Source: Candidatus Mediterraneibacter pullicola
GTDB lineage: Bacteria > Bacillota > Clostridia > Lachnospirales > Lachnospiraceae
Assembly (NCBI GenBank): GCA_019117065.1
Contig: DXAK01000048.1
Coordinates: 1-64,000 of the forward strand
Reading direction: 5' to 3'
Length of the DNA stretch: 64,000 nucleotides
Shown: positions 50,713 through 59,874 of the stretch, piece by piece
Layout of the letters: every line of letters starts with the position of its first letter
How positions within the stretch are numbered: position 1 is the first letter of the stretch
Position numbers and translations under genes: made by a program
The notes under the pieces: generated by a model
Database searches by the model: none
What the model saw: the letters and a program-made list of their open reading frames with translations, nothing else
Told to the model about the DNA's origin: nothing

Positions 50713-51656
50713 CATACCAGTCCCATGCTCCTCAATATATACAGCCACCCAGTCAGGGTAAACGCACTGAACAGCGTGGTGAGCATCACCACGCTGGAAC
50801 TTAACACCCCTTCATGCCCCATGTTTTTTGCCATGACAAAGCAGCTCACTGTCGTCGCGGAGCCCAGCATGACGAGGATCGCCACCAATTCTTCCCTGCG
50901 GAAGCCAAGCATCACGGCAAGAGGAAGGAATATCGCGGTAAATCCGACCAGCTTCAGCATGGACGCCGCTACCGCAGGTTTTACCTTTGCAAAGGCTTTC
51001 CGGATATCGAAGGTCGCCCCCATCGCCATCAGTCCCAGAGGTGTCGCCATCGCTCCCACGTTTGAAACCGTTTTTTCCAGAATGGGCGGCATAGGCATAC
51101 AAAGAGCAGACCAGAGAAGCCCTGCCGCAATGCCAATAATGATAGGATTCGTCACGATTCCTTTAAGTGTTATTTTCCACATCGCCCGGTCCATGCCTTT
51201 TCTCTCTGGGTGAAAGAGCGCCAGCACAACAACCGCGATCACATTGTAAAGGGGGACGCTTCCGATGATCATAAGAGGCGCCATCCCCGCGTTTCCGTAT
51301 ATATTCTGGATAAAGGCGATGCCAAGAAGCGCCGCGCTGCTCCGATAGGAAGCCTGAATGAACTCTCCTCGTACGGAACCATCCCGCAAGAGAAGGGATG
51401 CTGCCGCCGCGATGACAATGCTTAAAAATGTCGCTCCAAAGCAGAAGAGGACAAACTTCAAATTCCACACCTCTGAGAAATCCACCGTCGCCAGATCTTG
51501 GAACACAAGCACCGGGAGCGGCACAAGAAACACAAACTTATTCATTTTTGATGCGAACATGTCGTCGATCCATCCCAGCCTATGAAACAAAAGACCGAGG
51601 AGCATCATAAGAAATACCGGGACGGTCGCGTTCAAGCTGAAGACCAGATTCTCCAT
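50712..51656 (-). CDS. AEC-family transporter
   Basis: A 314-residue membrane protein with ten hydrophobic segments, of the auxin efflux carrier family. Starts NLVFSLNATVPVFLMMLLGL; KMNKFVFLVPLPVLVFQDLA and the discontinuous helix ASYRSSAALLGIAFIQNIYG are typical. In bacteria such proteins often carry organic acids (malate, malonate). Stand-alone; its stop touches the REP-like element. Confidence 0.85.
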   Translation of the reverse strand: MENLVFSLNATVPVFLMMLLGLLFHRLGWIDDMFASKMNKFVFLVPLPVLVFQDLATVDFSEVWNLKFVLFCFGATFLSIVIAAAASLLLRDGSVRGEFIQASYRSSAALLGIAFIQNIYGNAGMAPLMIIGSVPLYNVIAVVVLALFHPERKGMDRAMWKITLKGIVTNPIIIGIAAGLLWSALCMPMPPILEKTVSNVGAMATPLGLMAMGATFDIRKAFAKVKPAVAASMLKLVGFTAIFLPLAVMLGFRREELVAILVMLGSATTVSCFVMAKNMGHEGVLSSSVVMLTTLFSAFTLTGWLYILRSMGLV

Positions 51657-51747
51657 AATTTCCCCACCAGCTTATCTCTATTTTATCTTTATTTCCACTC
51701 TATCTGTCATTTTATTTAATTGGAACAATCTCTTTTCTCTCGATTTT

Positions 51748-54700
51748 CTATTCTGTCCGAAGTGCTGTAACCGGATCGCTCTTCGCTGCCTTTCTCGAGG
51801 GGATCAGGCCGCCGATCAAAGTCAGAACCACACTTAACAGGATAAGAACAACCGCCGGAATGACCGGAAGTACGGCACTCACATCATTTGTCCCCGCCAG
51901 ATAGTGGATAAGCGCGTTACCCGGAATGAGCAGAAGCAGGGAAATCCCGATACCGATCAGCCCCGCGCACAAGCCGATGATAAAAGTCTCCGCATTAAAT
52001 ACCTGAGAGATGTTCCCCTTTGACGCCCCGATGGCGCGCAGAATACCGATCTCCTTCTTACGCTCCAGCACGCTGATATAAGTAATGACTCCAATCATAA
52101 TAGATGACACAATGAGAGAAATCGCCACAAATGCAATCAGAACATAGCTGATAATATCGATGATGTCAGTCACGGAGGACATCAGTGCACCTACCACATC
52201 CGTGTAAGTAATCACTTGCTCTTCCTTTCCCTCTTTCTCCATACGCGCATTATAATTATCTAGTAAGCTTATAACCTTCTCCTTACCCTCAAAATCCTTC
52301 GGATAGATATCGATTCCCGTGGGCACGTCGAAATCCACATACCCGAGATTCTTCAAATTATTTTCATAGGTAGCGTTCTCCGTAGCGTTCATGGACATCA
52401 TAAGCTCTGCCAGCTCGCCGCCTGTCATATTCATCTGAAATGCCTCTGCAAACGCATCAGCGTCAATACTCATAGCATTCTGAAGACTGCTGCCGATCTG
52501 TGACATCATACTTCCAAGAGCACTCTCCATGCCTGACGCAATCTGCTCCATGATCTGCCCCATAGCAGAGGTGATCTCTTGTTCCAAAGCCTGACTGACA
52601 GCGCCGCCATAAGCCGATATCGTGCTCTGCATATAGCTTCCCATTGCTTCGGATATCTGTTGTTCCAGACCATCCATATCCACAATGGACATCATACCTT
52701 CCGACAGCCTTCTCTGCCCGTCTTCCGTTCCCAGATAAGCGATGAAATGCTCCGGCATCTTACTGGGATCCGGACCATTCCCTGCGGCTGCGTATGTTAA
52801 ATATCCATTCGCCAGCTCTAAGGCAAGCTTTTGAATCTGACCTTCATTGATCGTGATGTCACCTGTGATATCTCCGAATATCTTACCCGCATACTCATTG
52901 AGAATCTTCTGTGGGCCTTCCGTTCCAAGATAGGAGTCAAACGATGCGTCAGGATTGGAAGCTACGTATTCGGCGTACCCGCTCATAAGAGCAGACGCCA
53001 TCGCCCTCAGATCTTCCACCGTTACTGAGACACCGCCTCCCGAGTCGATAATGTCACGGATATTATTGATCAAGATCGTCCGCGCCTCATCTGTGTTCAG
53101 ATAAGCCGCAAACGCTTCCCCAAGTCCGGAGTAATCTGCCTCCGGATGAGAAGCGGCATACTCCTGATAGCCTTCCAGCAGGCTTTCTGCAACCTTTGCC
53201 ATCCCGTCATAGGACACGGACACATCCAAATCCTTCAGGAAATCTGACAAGCTCATGGACGGCATATCCGGGAGATTTACGGAGATGTCCCCGAGATTGA
53301 GCGCCCCTGACAAATCAATTGAATTCCCTGCCGCTCCGAATACAGAAGAAAAATCCATTGAGCCGGGGCCTGACAGCCCCGAAAACGCACTCTCATTGAA
53401 CGCGAACGCCTCCTTAAGCTTCTTCTCGTCAATCGTGAATAAGGAATCCATGTCAAATGCGTCCTGATCGCTCTCCTCCCCAAAGGGTTCTCCAGTGAAC
53501 ACATTGACTGACGGATCCGCCAGCTGCTGCCGCACAATCTCTTTTTGCTCTGCTTGCTGCGCTACATGCTTTGTCAGGGAAGCGGGGTATCCGACTCCTG
53601 CCGATAGTGCAGACGCATTGGCATCCTTGGCGGGCTGGACGATTCCCACGATGGTCAGCTCCTCCCCGTTTCCCACCAATGTTTTTATATATTCCTCGTC
53701 GCCCGTCTTATCTCTCCATACCTGATACTGGCTGTCATACTCATAGTAATCAGCGCTGTTTACCAGCCGGAACGTCATACCTACAATATCATCATAGGAA
53801 TAATCTTCCATTGTCTCCGGCACCTCCACATTTTCCTCATTAACAAACTGCCGGATCATCTCCTCTAATTCCAGCGGATCTCTCAGCCCGAGGGTGTATG
53901 CCATCTGATCACTGATATTCCCGTTGGAGGTAAGCACAAGGACACATTCATTGTAGCTCTTAGGCCATCTCCCTGCTTTCACGTCGTACTGACTCTCGTA
54001 CAGGCTCTCCTCCGCCGGCATCTCATAGAACACATCCGTGCTCATCATCGTGGACATCATACTGTTGGAGCCGCTTGACGAGCCAAGCCCCATCTCCTCA
54101 AAGGAAGTGTCCGGATGTACCTGACGGACTGTGTTTTCCTCTTCTCTGTAAATCTGCGGAACTATATTATAAGAATACTCGATCGCGTTGGTGTACGCCT
54201 CTATTCCACTCTCCCCGCTGTCCAGATAGAATTTCAGAGATTCCAAGTCGTTGGAATCCAGTGTAGAAAACATATCCGTGACCATATTGATCACATGGAC
54301 TTCCCCGTCTTTCTTCTCTTGATCCGTCGCCATTCCCTCATCACCCGCCAAGACCGAGCTAAAATCAAAGCCCGTACTCTGGATCTGCAGCGGGTACTCG
54401 GAGAGCGTCTCCTTCTCAATGTCCTTGATATAATCGTTCACGCCCGTGGAGAGCGACAAGATCAGGGCAATGCCGATAATTCCGATGGAACCAGCAAAAG
54501 AAGTGAGCAGGGTCCTTGCTTTCTTTGTTCTTAAGTTATTAAAACTAAGGGACAGCGCTGTGAGAGAGGACATGGACGCCTTACCCATATTTTTGTGCTC
54601 TGGCTCTTCCATCCCTTCCTCCGGCACAAACTCATCGCTGTCTGAACGGATCTTCCCATCCTTCAAGTTCACAATACGGGTGGCATACTCCTGAGCAAGT

Positions 54701-55302
54701 TCCGGGTTGTGAGTGACCATCACCACAAGGCGGTCACTTGCCACCTCCTTTAACAGTTCCATAACTTGAACACTGGTCTCGCTGTCAAGGGCACCCGTAG
54801 GCTCATCCGCCAGAAGGATATCCGGGTCGTTTACAAGAGCTCGGGCGATCGCAACCCTCTGCATCTGCCCGCCCGAGAGCTGATTCGGTCTTTTATGGAG
54901 CTGGTCGCCCAGACCGACCTGTGCCAGTGCGTCTTTCGCCCGCTGCCTCCGCTCTGTCTTTCCGATTCCTGAGATGGTCAGGGCAAGCTCCACATTCGCC
55001 AGAATCGTCTGGTGAGGAATCAGGTTATAGCTTTGGAATACAAACCCGATCGTGTGATTCCGGTAGGAGTCCCAATCCCTGTCCTTATATTTCTTTGTGG
55101 AGATCCCGTTAATAATAAGATCTCCGCTGTCATAGCGGTCCAGCCCGCCGATAATATTCAAAAGAGTCGTTTTTCCGGACCCGCTGGGTCCTAAGATGGC
55201 AACGAACTCATTGTCTCTTAAATTCAGGCTCACCTGATCGAGAGCCTTCTGCACTAAAGTTCCGGTGCGATATTCCTTACAGATACTTTGGATCTGAAGC
55301 AT
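51748..55302 (-). CDS. MacB-like ABC transporter, ATPase-permease fusion
   Basis: A 1184-residue protein. Residues 1-225 form an ABC ATPase ([30 protein letters not shown]). A first transmembrane helix follows (about 265-285), then a very large extracytoplasmic part (about 290-1040), and three C-terminal FtsX-type helices ending [16 protein letters not shown]. Typical MacB proteins are about 650 residues, so the ectodomain is much enlarged and carries three degenerate repeats (about 705-880). The ATG 55302 follows GAGAGAGAC. Likely acts in mechanotransmission (export of lipoprotein or peptide) rather than drug transport. Confidence 0.88.
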   Translation of the reverse strand: MLQIQSICKEYRTGTLVQKALDQVSLNLRDNEFVAILGPSGSGKTTLLNIIGGLDRYDSGDLIINGISTKKYKDRDWDSYRNHTIGFVFQSYNLIPHQTILANVELALTISGIGKTERRQRAKDALAQVGLGDQLHKRPNQLSGGQMQRVAIARALVNDPDILLADEPTGALDSETSVQVMELLKEVASDRLVVMVTHNPELAQEYATRIVNLKDGKIRSDSDEFVPEEGMEEPEHKNMGKASMSSLTALSLSFNNLRTKKARTLLTSFAGSIGIIGIALILSLSTGVNDYIKDIEKETLSEYPLQIQSTGFDFSSVLAGDEGMATDQEKKDGEVHVINMVTDMFSTLDSNDLESLKFYLDSGESGIEAYTNAIEYSYNIVPQIYREEENTVRQVHPDTSFEEMGLGSSSGSNSMMSTMMSTDVFYEMPAEESLYESQYDVKAGRWPKSYNECVLVLTSNGNISDQMAYTLGLRDPLELEEMIRQFVNEENVEVPETMEDYSYDDIVGMTFRLVNSADYYEYDSQYQVWRDKTGDEEYIKTLVGNGEELTIVGIVQPAKDANASALSAGVGYPASLTKHVAQQAEQKEIVRQQLADPSVNVFTGEPFGEESDQDAFDMDSLFTIDEKKLKEAFAFNESAFSGLSGPGSMDFSSVFGAAGNSIDLSGALNLGDISVNLPDMPSMSLSDFLKDLDVSVSYDGMAKVAESLLEGYQEYAASHPEADYSGLGEAFAAYLNTDEARTILINNIRDIIDSGGGVSVTVEDLRAMASALMSGYAEYVASNPDASFDSYLGTEGPQKILNEYAGKIFGDITGDITINEGQIQKLALELANGYLTYAAAGNGPDPSKMPEHFIAYLGTEDGQRRLSEGMMSIVDMDGLEQQISEAMGSYMQSTISAYGGAVSQALEQEITSAMGQIMEQIASGMESALGSMMSQIGSSLQNAMSIDADAFAEAFQMNMTGGELAELMMSMNATENATYENNLKNLGYVDFDVPTGIDIYPKDFEGKEKVISLLDNYNARMEKEGKEEQVITYTDVVGALMSSVTDIIDIISYVLIAFVAISLIVSSIMIGVITYISVLERKKEIGILRAIGASKGNISQVFNAETFIIGLCAGLIGIGISLLLLIPGNALIHYLAGTNDVSAVLPVIPAVVLILLSVVLTLIGGLIPSRKAAKSDPVTALRTE

Positions 55303-55330
55303 GGATGTCTCTCTCTTTCTGTACAAATGA

Positions 55331-55380
55331 AAATGCCCTCAGCCGGCCGGGACTTCCTGTCCGGTCAGATGAGGGTATTT
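55331..55380. terminator. Terminator before the MacB-like gene
   Basis: AAATGCCCTCA (55331-55341) pairs with TGAGGGTATTT (55370-55380), with an inner GCCGGGAC/GTCCGGTC-like stem. Probably ends the spoVA transcript; it also lies just before the MacB-like start. Confidence 0.65.
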
Positions 55381-55443
55381 TATCACACTTGGGCAAATTT
55401 CACCACCGTATGCCATACTATTTTCACAAACCTCCGCTGCTAT

Positions 55444-55890
55444 CTACCATCCTCTAAAGAAGAACAGCCATGCCCCCAGCCCTTTTCCTATTGCCACGCT
55501 TAGGATAAACGCTGTCATATACCGTACGATCTTCGCCCTTCTCATAAACACAGGGAACACATTCAATATCTCTGCCAGCGCCATAGACCAGCATCCCACA
55601 AAAATACCCGCAAAAATACCGAATATACCTAGGGCTCCTCCGCCTGCCGCGCCAGCCGCCATGTGCTCGGATATCTCGTCCTTAAACAGAAAGAGCAGGT
55701 TGCCGAGTATTCCGCCAAGGGCAACGCTGCTCTCATAGAGGAGGATTCGTTCTCCCGTATGGGTCCGGTCCGCAAAATCCGCCACCACACCCAATTCTAC
55801 AATAAAAGAAAACAACCCTCCTGCTACGGCAACTCCCGAGCTAAGACCGACGATTGCCAGAAGGATCTGTTGTCCCCACTCCGCCCACAT
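55444..55890 (-). CDS. spoVAB: Stage V sporulation protein AB
   Basis: A 148-residue membrane protein with four hydrophobic segments, SpoVAB family: ILLAIVGLSSGVAVAGGLFS at the N terminus, the conserved YESSVALGGILGNLL, and VGCWSMALAEILNVFPVFMRR. Part of the SpoVA channel complex for dipicolinic acid uptake into spores. The ATG at 55890 sits 9 bases after a GGGGGG; ATG 55899 is also possible. The 5' end overlaps spoVAA by about 50 bp. Other spoVA genes (C, D, E) are not here. Confidence 0.87.
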   Translation of the reverse strand: MWAEWGQQILLAIVGLSSGVAVAGGLFSFIVELGVVADFADRTHTGERILLYESSVALGGILGNLLFLFKDEISEHMAAGAAGGGALGIFGIFAGIFVGCWSMALAEILNVFPVFMRRAKIVRYMTAFILSVAIGKGLGAWLFFFRGW

Positions 55891-56515
55891 CAAGCTCATC
55901 CCCCCTTCTTGAAGCATCCTCGATCAGCGTCGTCTGGATATCATTTTCATACAGGCGCATCTGCACCTCCATAGGCGTTGGGTCTACAGTAAATCTCTTT
56001 TTCCCGAAATGATTAAAAAAGATCAATATCCCCGCAGTCAGCCCGATGGAGTAAGTGATCTCCAGTATCGTAAACCCGTCCGTCCTCTGTCCTGTCACCA
56101 GTTCATACATCTGGCTAAAAAGTTTTGTTACATCTACATCGTTATTAAATGCCATAATGGAAAATGCCGCCCCACAGAAGGTGACTGCAGCGACGAACGT
56201 AGTCTTTAGAATATGCCATGCAAGAGGCGGTGTTTTCTGCTCCTCATACGTCACGATAATATCCGTCTCCCCCATGTTCTGAATCTCAATTCCCGGATAC
56301 TTCTCATGAATACATGCAATGATCCGCAGGACGGACACTACGCATCTATGTTGTCCTTCCTTTCTGAACTTTAAGATCTTAATCGTCCCAACCTTCGGGG
56401 GCACTGTCTTATCCGAACACTCCAGCGTGAGGATGTCGCCCAAAGCCACATCTGGCTTTGTCACCTCCACGTCCCGGTCGCCCTTGATATATAATGTCGT
56501 ACTGTTAGAAGACAT
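55841..56515 (-). CDS. spoVAA: Stage V sporulation protein AA
   Basis: A 224-residue protein: N-terminal soluble domain (TTLYIKGDRDVEVTKPDVAL) and two membrane segments near the end. Marks of SpoVAA include VALGDILTLEC and ITYSIGLTAGILIFFNHFGK. ATG 56515 follows AGGAGG by 6 bases. Overlaps spoVAB and the small upstream gene, forming a tight operon after sigF. Confidence 0.87.
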   Translation of the reverse strand: MSSNSTTLYIKGDRDVEVTKPDVALGDILTLECSDKTVPPKVGTIKILKFRKEGQHRCVVSVLRIIACIHEKYPGIEIQNMGETDIIVTYEEQKTPPLAWHILKTTFVAAVTFCGAAFSIMAFNNDVDVTKLFSQMYELVTGQRTDGFTILEITYSIGLTAGILIFFNHFGKKRFTVDPTPMEVQMRLYENDIQTTLIEDASRRGDELDVGGVGTTDPSGNRRS

Positions 56516-56708
56516 CACACACCTCCTGCGCACCCGCACTCCTGCGCTCTGCATATGCTTGCCCGTCCTGCTCACAGGTATCCCTGATGAGGAATCCCTC
56601 ACCCGCCTGCTCCTGCGGTGTGCTGAGATAATAGATGAGCCCGATGACCACCGCCGCAAGCACGATTATGAAGAGGCAGATCCATATTTTCTTCCGTCCG
56701 TCTTCCAT
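56505..56708 (-). CDS. Small membrane protein in the sigF-spoVA region
   Basis: A 67-residue protein with one hydrophobic helix (IWICLFIIVLAAVVIGLIYY) and a short outside tail with two Cys. I do not recognise it. ATG 56708 (MEDGRKK) is 5-6 bases after GGTGG; a GTG at 56717 is an alternative. Its stop overlaps spoVAA by 11 bp, so it belongs to that operon and probably acts in forespore development. The 164-bp gap before it (56709-56872) has a TGTATA (56753-56758) and GGTAAAATG (56726-56734), a loose match to a forespore (sigma-F/G) promoter. Confidence 0.6.
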   Translation of the reverse strand: MEDGRKKIWICLFIIVLAAVVIGLIYYLSTPQEQAGEGFLIRDTCEQDGQAYAERRSAGAQEVCDVF

Positions 56709-56872
56709 ATCATCCACCGACCTTTCATTTTACCGCCGAACCATACCTTTTGTATACAGCCTGCGTTATAATGTCTAGTCTCCCGGTTTTCTCCCAAATT
56801 ATTCACCGCCGGAGCCCGTTTTGTCTCCATGCTAAAATAAAAATATACACCAACGTTCCCGAAACCATTTCC

Positions 56873-57589
56873 CTAAGTTCCAAGCCTTCGCAGATTTTCC
56901 ATAATCCGCTTCTCCATACGAGAAACCTGAACTTGAGATATCCCCATAATCTTTCCCACATCCGACTGTGTCCGATCTGCAAAATACCTAAGGTAGATCA
57001 ACTTTCTCTCCTTTGCGTTCAGTGTCTCTAGGAGCTGTCTAAGTACTAAGCGGTCAAGGATCTTGTCCTCCTGTTTTTCCTTTTCCTCGAGCTTGTCCAC
57101 TAAGCGGATCTCATTTCCTTCTTTCTGATGGATAGGACGGTAGAGTGATTCCACCTCGCTGCCTGCCTCCATCGCCTGAACCAGTTCTTCCTTCTCCACT
57201 CCCATCTCCCCTGCAAGTTCTTCCACTGTCGGTTCCCGCCCCAGAACAGAGGTAAGTTTTTCTCTCGCCTGAAGACTTTTATAAGAGAGTTCTTTTAACG
57301 AACGGCTCACTTTGATCATGCCGTCGTCCCTTAAAAAACGTTTAATTTCCCCAGATATCATAGGCACTGCATAAGTGGAGAATCTGACGTCATAAGATAT
57401 GTCAAATTTGTCAATGGCCTTCAAAAGCCCAATACTCCCGATCTGAAACAAGTCTTCCGCCTCGCATCCGCGCCCATAAAACCGCTTCACAACGCACCAG
57501 ATCAGTCCTACATTTTCTTCCACAAGCTGTTCTCTCGCTTCTTTATCTCCGTCGTGCGATCTCTGTATCAAAGCGATTGTGTGGTCCAT
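56873..57589 (-). CDS. sigF: RNA polymerase sporulation sigma factor SigF
   Basis: A 238-residue sigma-70 family factor with region 2 (LIWCVVKRFYGRGCEAEDLF, then FDISYDVRFSTYAVPMI), region 3, and the region 4 HTH (SDVGKIMGISQVQVSRMEKR). The IGSIGLLKAIDKFD motif and length match sigma-F. Last gene of spoIIAA-spoIIAB-sigF. Controls early forespore genes. Confidence 0.95.
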   Translation of the reverse strand: MDHTIALIQRSHDGDKEAREQLVEENVGLIWCVVKRFYGRGCEAEDLFQIGSIGLLKAIDKFDISYDVRFSTYAVPMISGEIKRFLRDDGMIKVSRSLKELSYKSLQAREKLTSVLGREPTVEELAGEMGVEKEELVQAMEAGSEVESLYRPIHQKEGNEIRLVDKLEEKEKQEDKILDRLVLRQLLETLNAKERKLIYLRYFADRTQSDVGKIMGISQVQVSRMEKRIMENLRRLGT

Positions 57590-58023
57590 ATCTCCCTTCC
57601 TTTTCCGATGGCCTTCTTCATCTTTACCTTCGTTCCCTCTCCCAGAACAGACTCTACTTCCACGCTGTCCATGAAAGCTTCCATAAAGGCAAATCCCATC
57701 CCCGAGCGGTCTTGTTCGGGCTTCGTGGTGTACATCGGCTGCATGGCTTCCTCCACGTTCTCAATCCCCCGTCCCTGATCGCACACTTCCACCGTAAACA
57801 TATTTTCTTCGATACGGCAGCGGATATGCACTTTATGTATCTCGTTCTCATATCCGTGGATGATGGCATTGGTCACTGCCTCTGACACCGCGGTCTTTAC
57901 ATCCGCCACCTCTTCCACAGTTGGGTTTAACTGGGTCAGAAAGGAAGCCACCGCCACCCTTGCAAACCCTTCGTTCGCTGATCTGCTGTCAAAACGTATC
58001 TCCATTTCATTTGTGTTTTTCAT
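57568..58023 (-). CDS. spoIIAB: Anti-sigma F factor
   Basis: A 151-residue GHKL kinase that binds and holds sigma-F and phosphorylates SpoIIAA. N-box VSEAVTNAIIHGYEN, G1 box CDQGRGIENVEEA and GMGFAFMEAFMD are intact. Overlaps sigF by 22 bp and spoIIAA by 4 bp, so stoichiometry is set by translation coupling. Confidence 0.95.
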   Translation of the reverse strand: MKNTNEMEIRFDSRSANEGFARVAVASFLTQLNPTVEEVADVKTAVSEAVTNAIIHGYENEIHKVHIRCRIEENMFTVEVCDQGRGIENVEEAMQPMYTTKPEQDRSGMGFAFMEAFMDSVEVESVLGEGTKVKMKKAIGKGREIWTTQSL

Positions 58024-58334
58024 ACTGCATCCTCCTCATATATTTGCATGATCTTTGTCACTCCTGACAGTGTCAGTATCTTCTTTATCCGCTCACTGGC
58101 GTGAACTGCCCAGACCTCTCCTCCGATCAGGCAGATCGTCTTATATCTTCCCATGATAACCCCTATTCCAGAACTGTCCATAAAATCTGTCCGCTCAAAA
58201 TCAAAAATCACATATTTGATGTGATTCCTGTCAATCACTGCATCTGCCTCCCTTTTGATCTCTTCCGCGTTGTGGTGGTCCACCTCACGGGGCAGGTAGA
58301 TGGTAAGACAGTTCTCCTGCACTTGATATTTCAT
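58020..58334 (-). CDS. spoIIAA: Anti-sigma F factor antagonist
   Basis: A 104-residue STAS-domain protein with the phosphorylated Ser in TDFMDSSGIGVIMGRYK. When dephosphorylated it frees sigma-F from SpoIIAB. ATG 58334 follows GGAGGAG. First gene of the operon; the promoter must lie in or near the 69-bp gap upstream, which is mostly a terminator. Confidence 0.94.
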   Translation of the reverse strand: MKYQVQENCLTIYLPREVDHHNAEEIKREADAVIDRNHIKYVIFDFERTDFMDSSGIGVIMGRYKTICLIGGEVWAVHASERIKKILTLSGVTKIMQIYEEDAV

Positions 58335-58351
58335 ATTTACTCCTCCTCCAA

Positions 58352-58395
58352 AATAAAAAAAAGAAAAGAATATACGTTTGTACACTCTTTTCTTT
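58352..58395 (-). terminator. Terminator of the valS-TPR gene cluster
   Basis: On the minus strand, the arms at 58380-58395 and 58360-58375 form a 16-bp stem with two G-U pairs, followed by a long T-run. Separates the TPR gene from spoIIAA. Confidence 0.7.
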
Positions 58396-58403
58396 CGTAA
58401 TTT

Positions 58404-59717
58404 TTATCCGATTGCATCAAGGGCGCTCTGAGCGTCCGCGGCATAATCAGAATCACTATAGCTGTCCACAATTCTCTGATAATAAGTCGCCGCATTTTCG
58501 CTGTCGCCGTTTCCCTGATATGCTTGCGCCAGATTGTAAAGCGCTTGTCCGCCGTTGTACCCCTCGTCCATCCGCACAACTTTATAGAACGCATCTATGG
58601 CTCCCTGATAATCCTGTGAGGCTAGAGCTTCTGTCCCCGTCTCAAAGTTTCTCTCACACGCATTGGGATAGATATCCGCAGCTATCTGATCATAGAGCGC
58701 TTGTGCGCTCTGGCCTAGCGAGTCCCTGTTTACATTGATCAGCGTATCTGCCATAGTTGCGTCACTGTATTCCCCCGAATCATATTGATTGGATACCGTC
58801 ATCAACGCTTCGTAACTGTCACGGGTTGTCTGCGCCGCCTGTGCATCCGCCTCCACACTTTCGCCGGTAGCGCGGTAATTATCCAGTGTTCTCGTCTGCG
58901 CGCTTACCTGAGCTTCCAGAGAAGTAATCTTGTCACTATATTCCCTCATCTGGTCGTTCATCCGGTCGGTTCTCGCCTGATTAACCGCAGGGGCAATCAA
59001 AAACCATATCAACGCTGCGCCGATGGCAGCGCCGATAAAAATATTTGCCACCGCCAGATGACTGCTCATCTCTTTTAGCCGGGAATGCTTCGGCTGGATG
59101 ATCGTTTCATTCCCAAGACTGTATTCCACAGCGTCTTCCTTTTTTTTCTCAGTTCTGTGTCTGACCCGTCCTCTGTGCTGCATCAGCTCATGGATATAGT
59201 GAAGGGTGATTTCATTGGTGGTATCTAGTTTCCTCGCTGTACGCAGCACCTGTCTTGCATGGGAATACTGTTCCGTATGAAGATAAATCAGTGCCAGCAG
59301 TTGATAAGCTTTCAGAAAATCAGGATGGGTTGATATTACCTGTTTCAACTGGATAACCGCCATGTCCTCCCCATTCTGCCTGCAGTATGCCAGACATTGG
59401 TTATATTTCCTGATTGCTAGATTGATTGTCTCAAGCTCATTTGCCGACGACTGTACGTTCTTAATATAATCATCTGCTATATTATCCCGCGGGCGCAGAT
59501 TCTTACTGATAATCCACTCAACCAGAGCCTCCGGCACCTCTCCGATACCGTAATAAACAAGTCCCAGCAGATTCCTCGCCGCAATATTCTCCCTGTTAAA
59601 TTGTAAGCTCCTGCGCAGCGACACTATCGCCCCGGACATATCGCGTATCTGCGCTTTCCGCAGTCCATCGTTATACCAGTAATTCGACTGGTACACGACC
59701 TTCTTCGTATAGTCCAT
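58404..59717 (-). CDS. TPR-repeat membrane protein
   Basis: A 437-residue protein. The first 190 residues hold TPR units (RKAQIRDMSGAIVSLRRSLQ and similar), then one membrane helix (VANIFIGAAIGAALIWFLIA, about residue 225), a coiled coil (RTDRMNDQMREYSDKITSLE), and more TPR units at the C terminus (ALASQDYQGAIDAFYKVV). So TPR domains lie on both sides of the membrane. I do not know its role; a scaffold for envelope or sporulation complexes is possible. Follows the 44-aa gene by 22 bp. Confidence 0.8.
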   Translation of the reverse strand: MDYTKKVVYQSNYWYNDGLRKAQIRDMSGAIVSLRRSLQFNRENIAARNLLGLVYYGIGEVPEALVEWIISKNLRPRDNIADDYIKNVQSSANELETINLAIRKYNQCLAYCRQNGEDMAVIQLKQVISTHPDFLKAYQLLALIYLHTEQYSHARQVLRTARKLDTTNEITLHYIHELMQHRGRVRHRTEKKKEDAVEYSLGNETIIQPKHSRLKEMSSHLAVANIFIGAAIGAALIWFLIAPAVNQARTDRMNDQMREYSDKITSLEAQVSAQTRTLDNYRATGESVEADAQAAQTTRDSYEALMTVSNQYDSGEYSDATMADTLINVNRDSLGQSAQALYDQIAADIYPNACERNFETGTEALASQDYQGAIDAFYKVVRMDEGYNGGQALYNLAQAYQGNGDSENAATYYQRIVDSYSDSDYAADAQSALDAIG

Positions 59718-59739
59718 TTATATCCCCACTTGTCTTTCT

Positions 59740-59874
59740 TTATTTCTTCTGATCTATTACCTGTTTCAAAAGGTCCGTCATATCAGATAGGTCCTCCTGA
59801 TATACCGCGTCCTCGATTTCTTCCACCTCAAGGCTGGGCTTAAATTTTTTCAGTTCCTCTTCGTAATCCAGCAT
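59740..59874 (-). CDS. 44-aa acidic small protein
   Basis: A 44-residue acidic peptide starting MLDYEEELKKFKPSLEVEEI. ATG 59874 is 8 bases after AGGAGG, which lies inside the end of folC; the stop TAA is at 59740-59742. The next gene starts 22 bp on. Amphipathic and highly charged, no membrane segment. Not recognised; gene callers with a length limit would miss it. The SD and the close packing argue that it is translated. Confidence 0.7.
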   Translation of the reverse strand: MLDYEEELKKFKPSLEVEEIEDAVYQEDLSDMTDLLKQVIDQKK

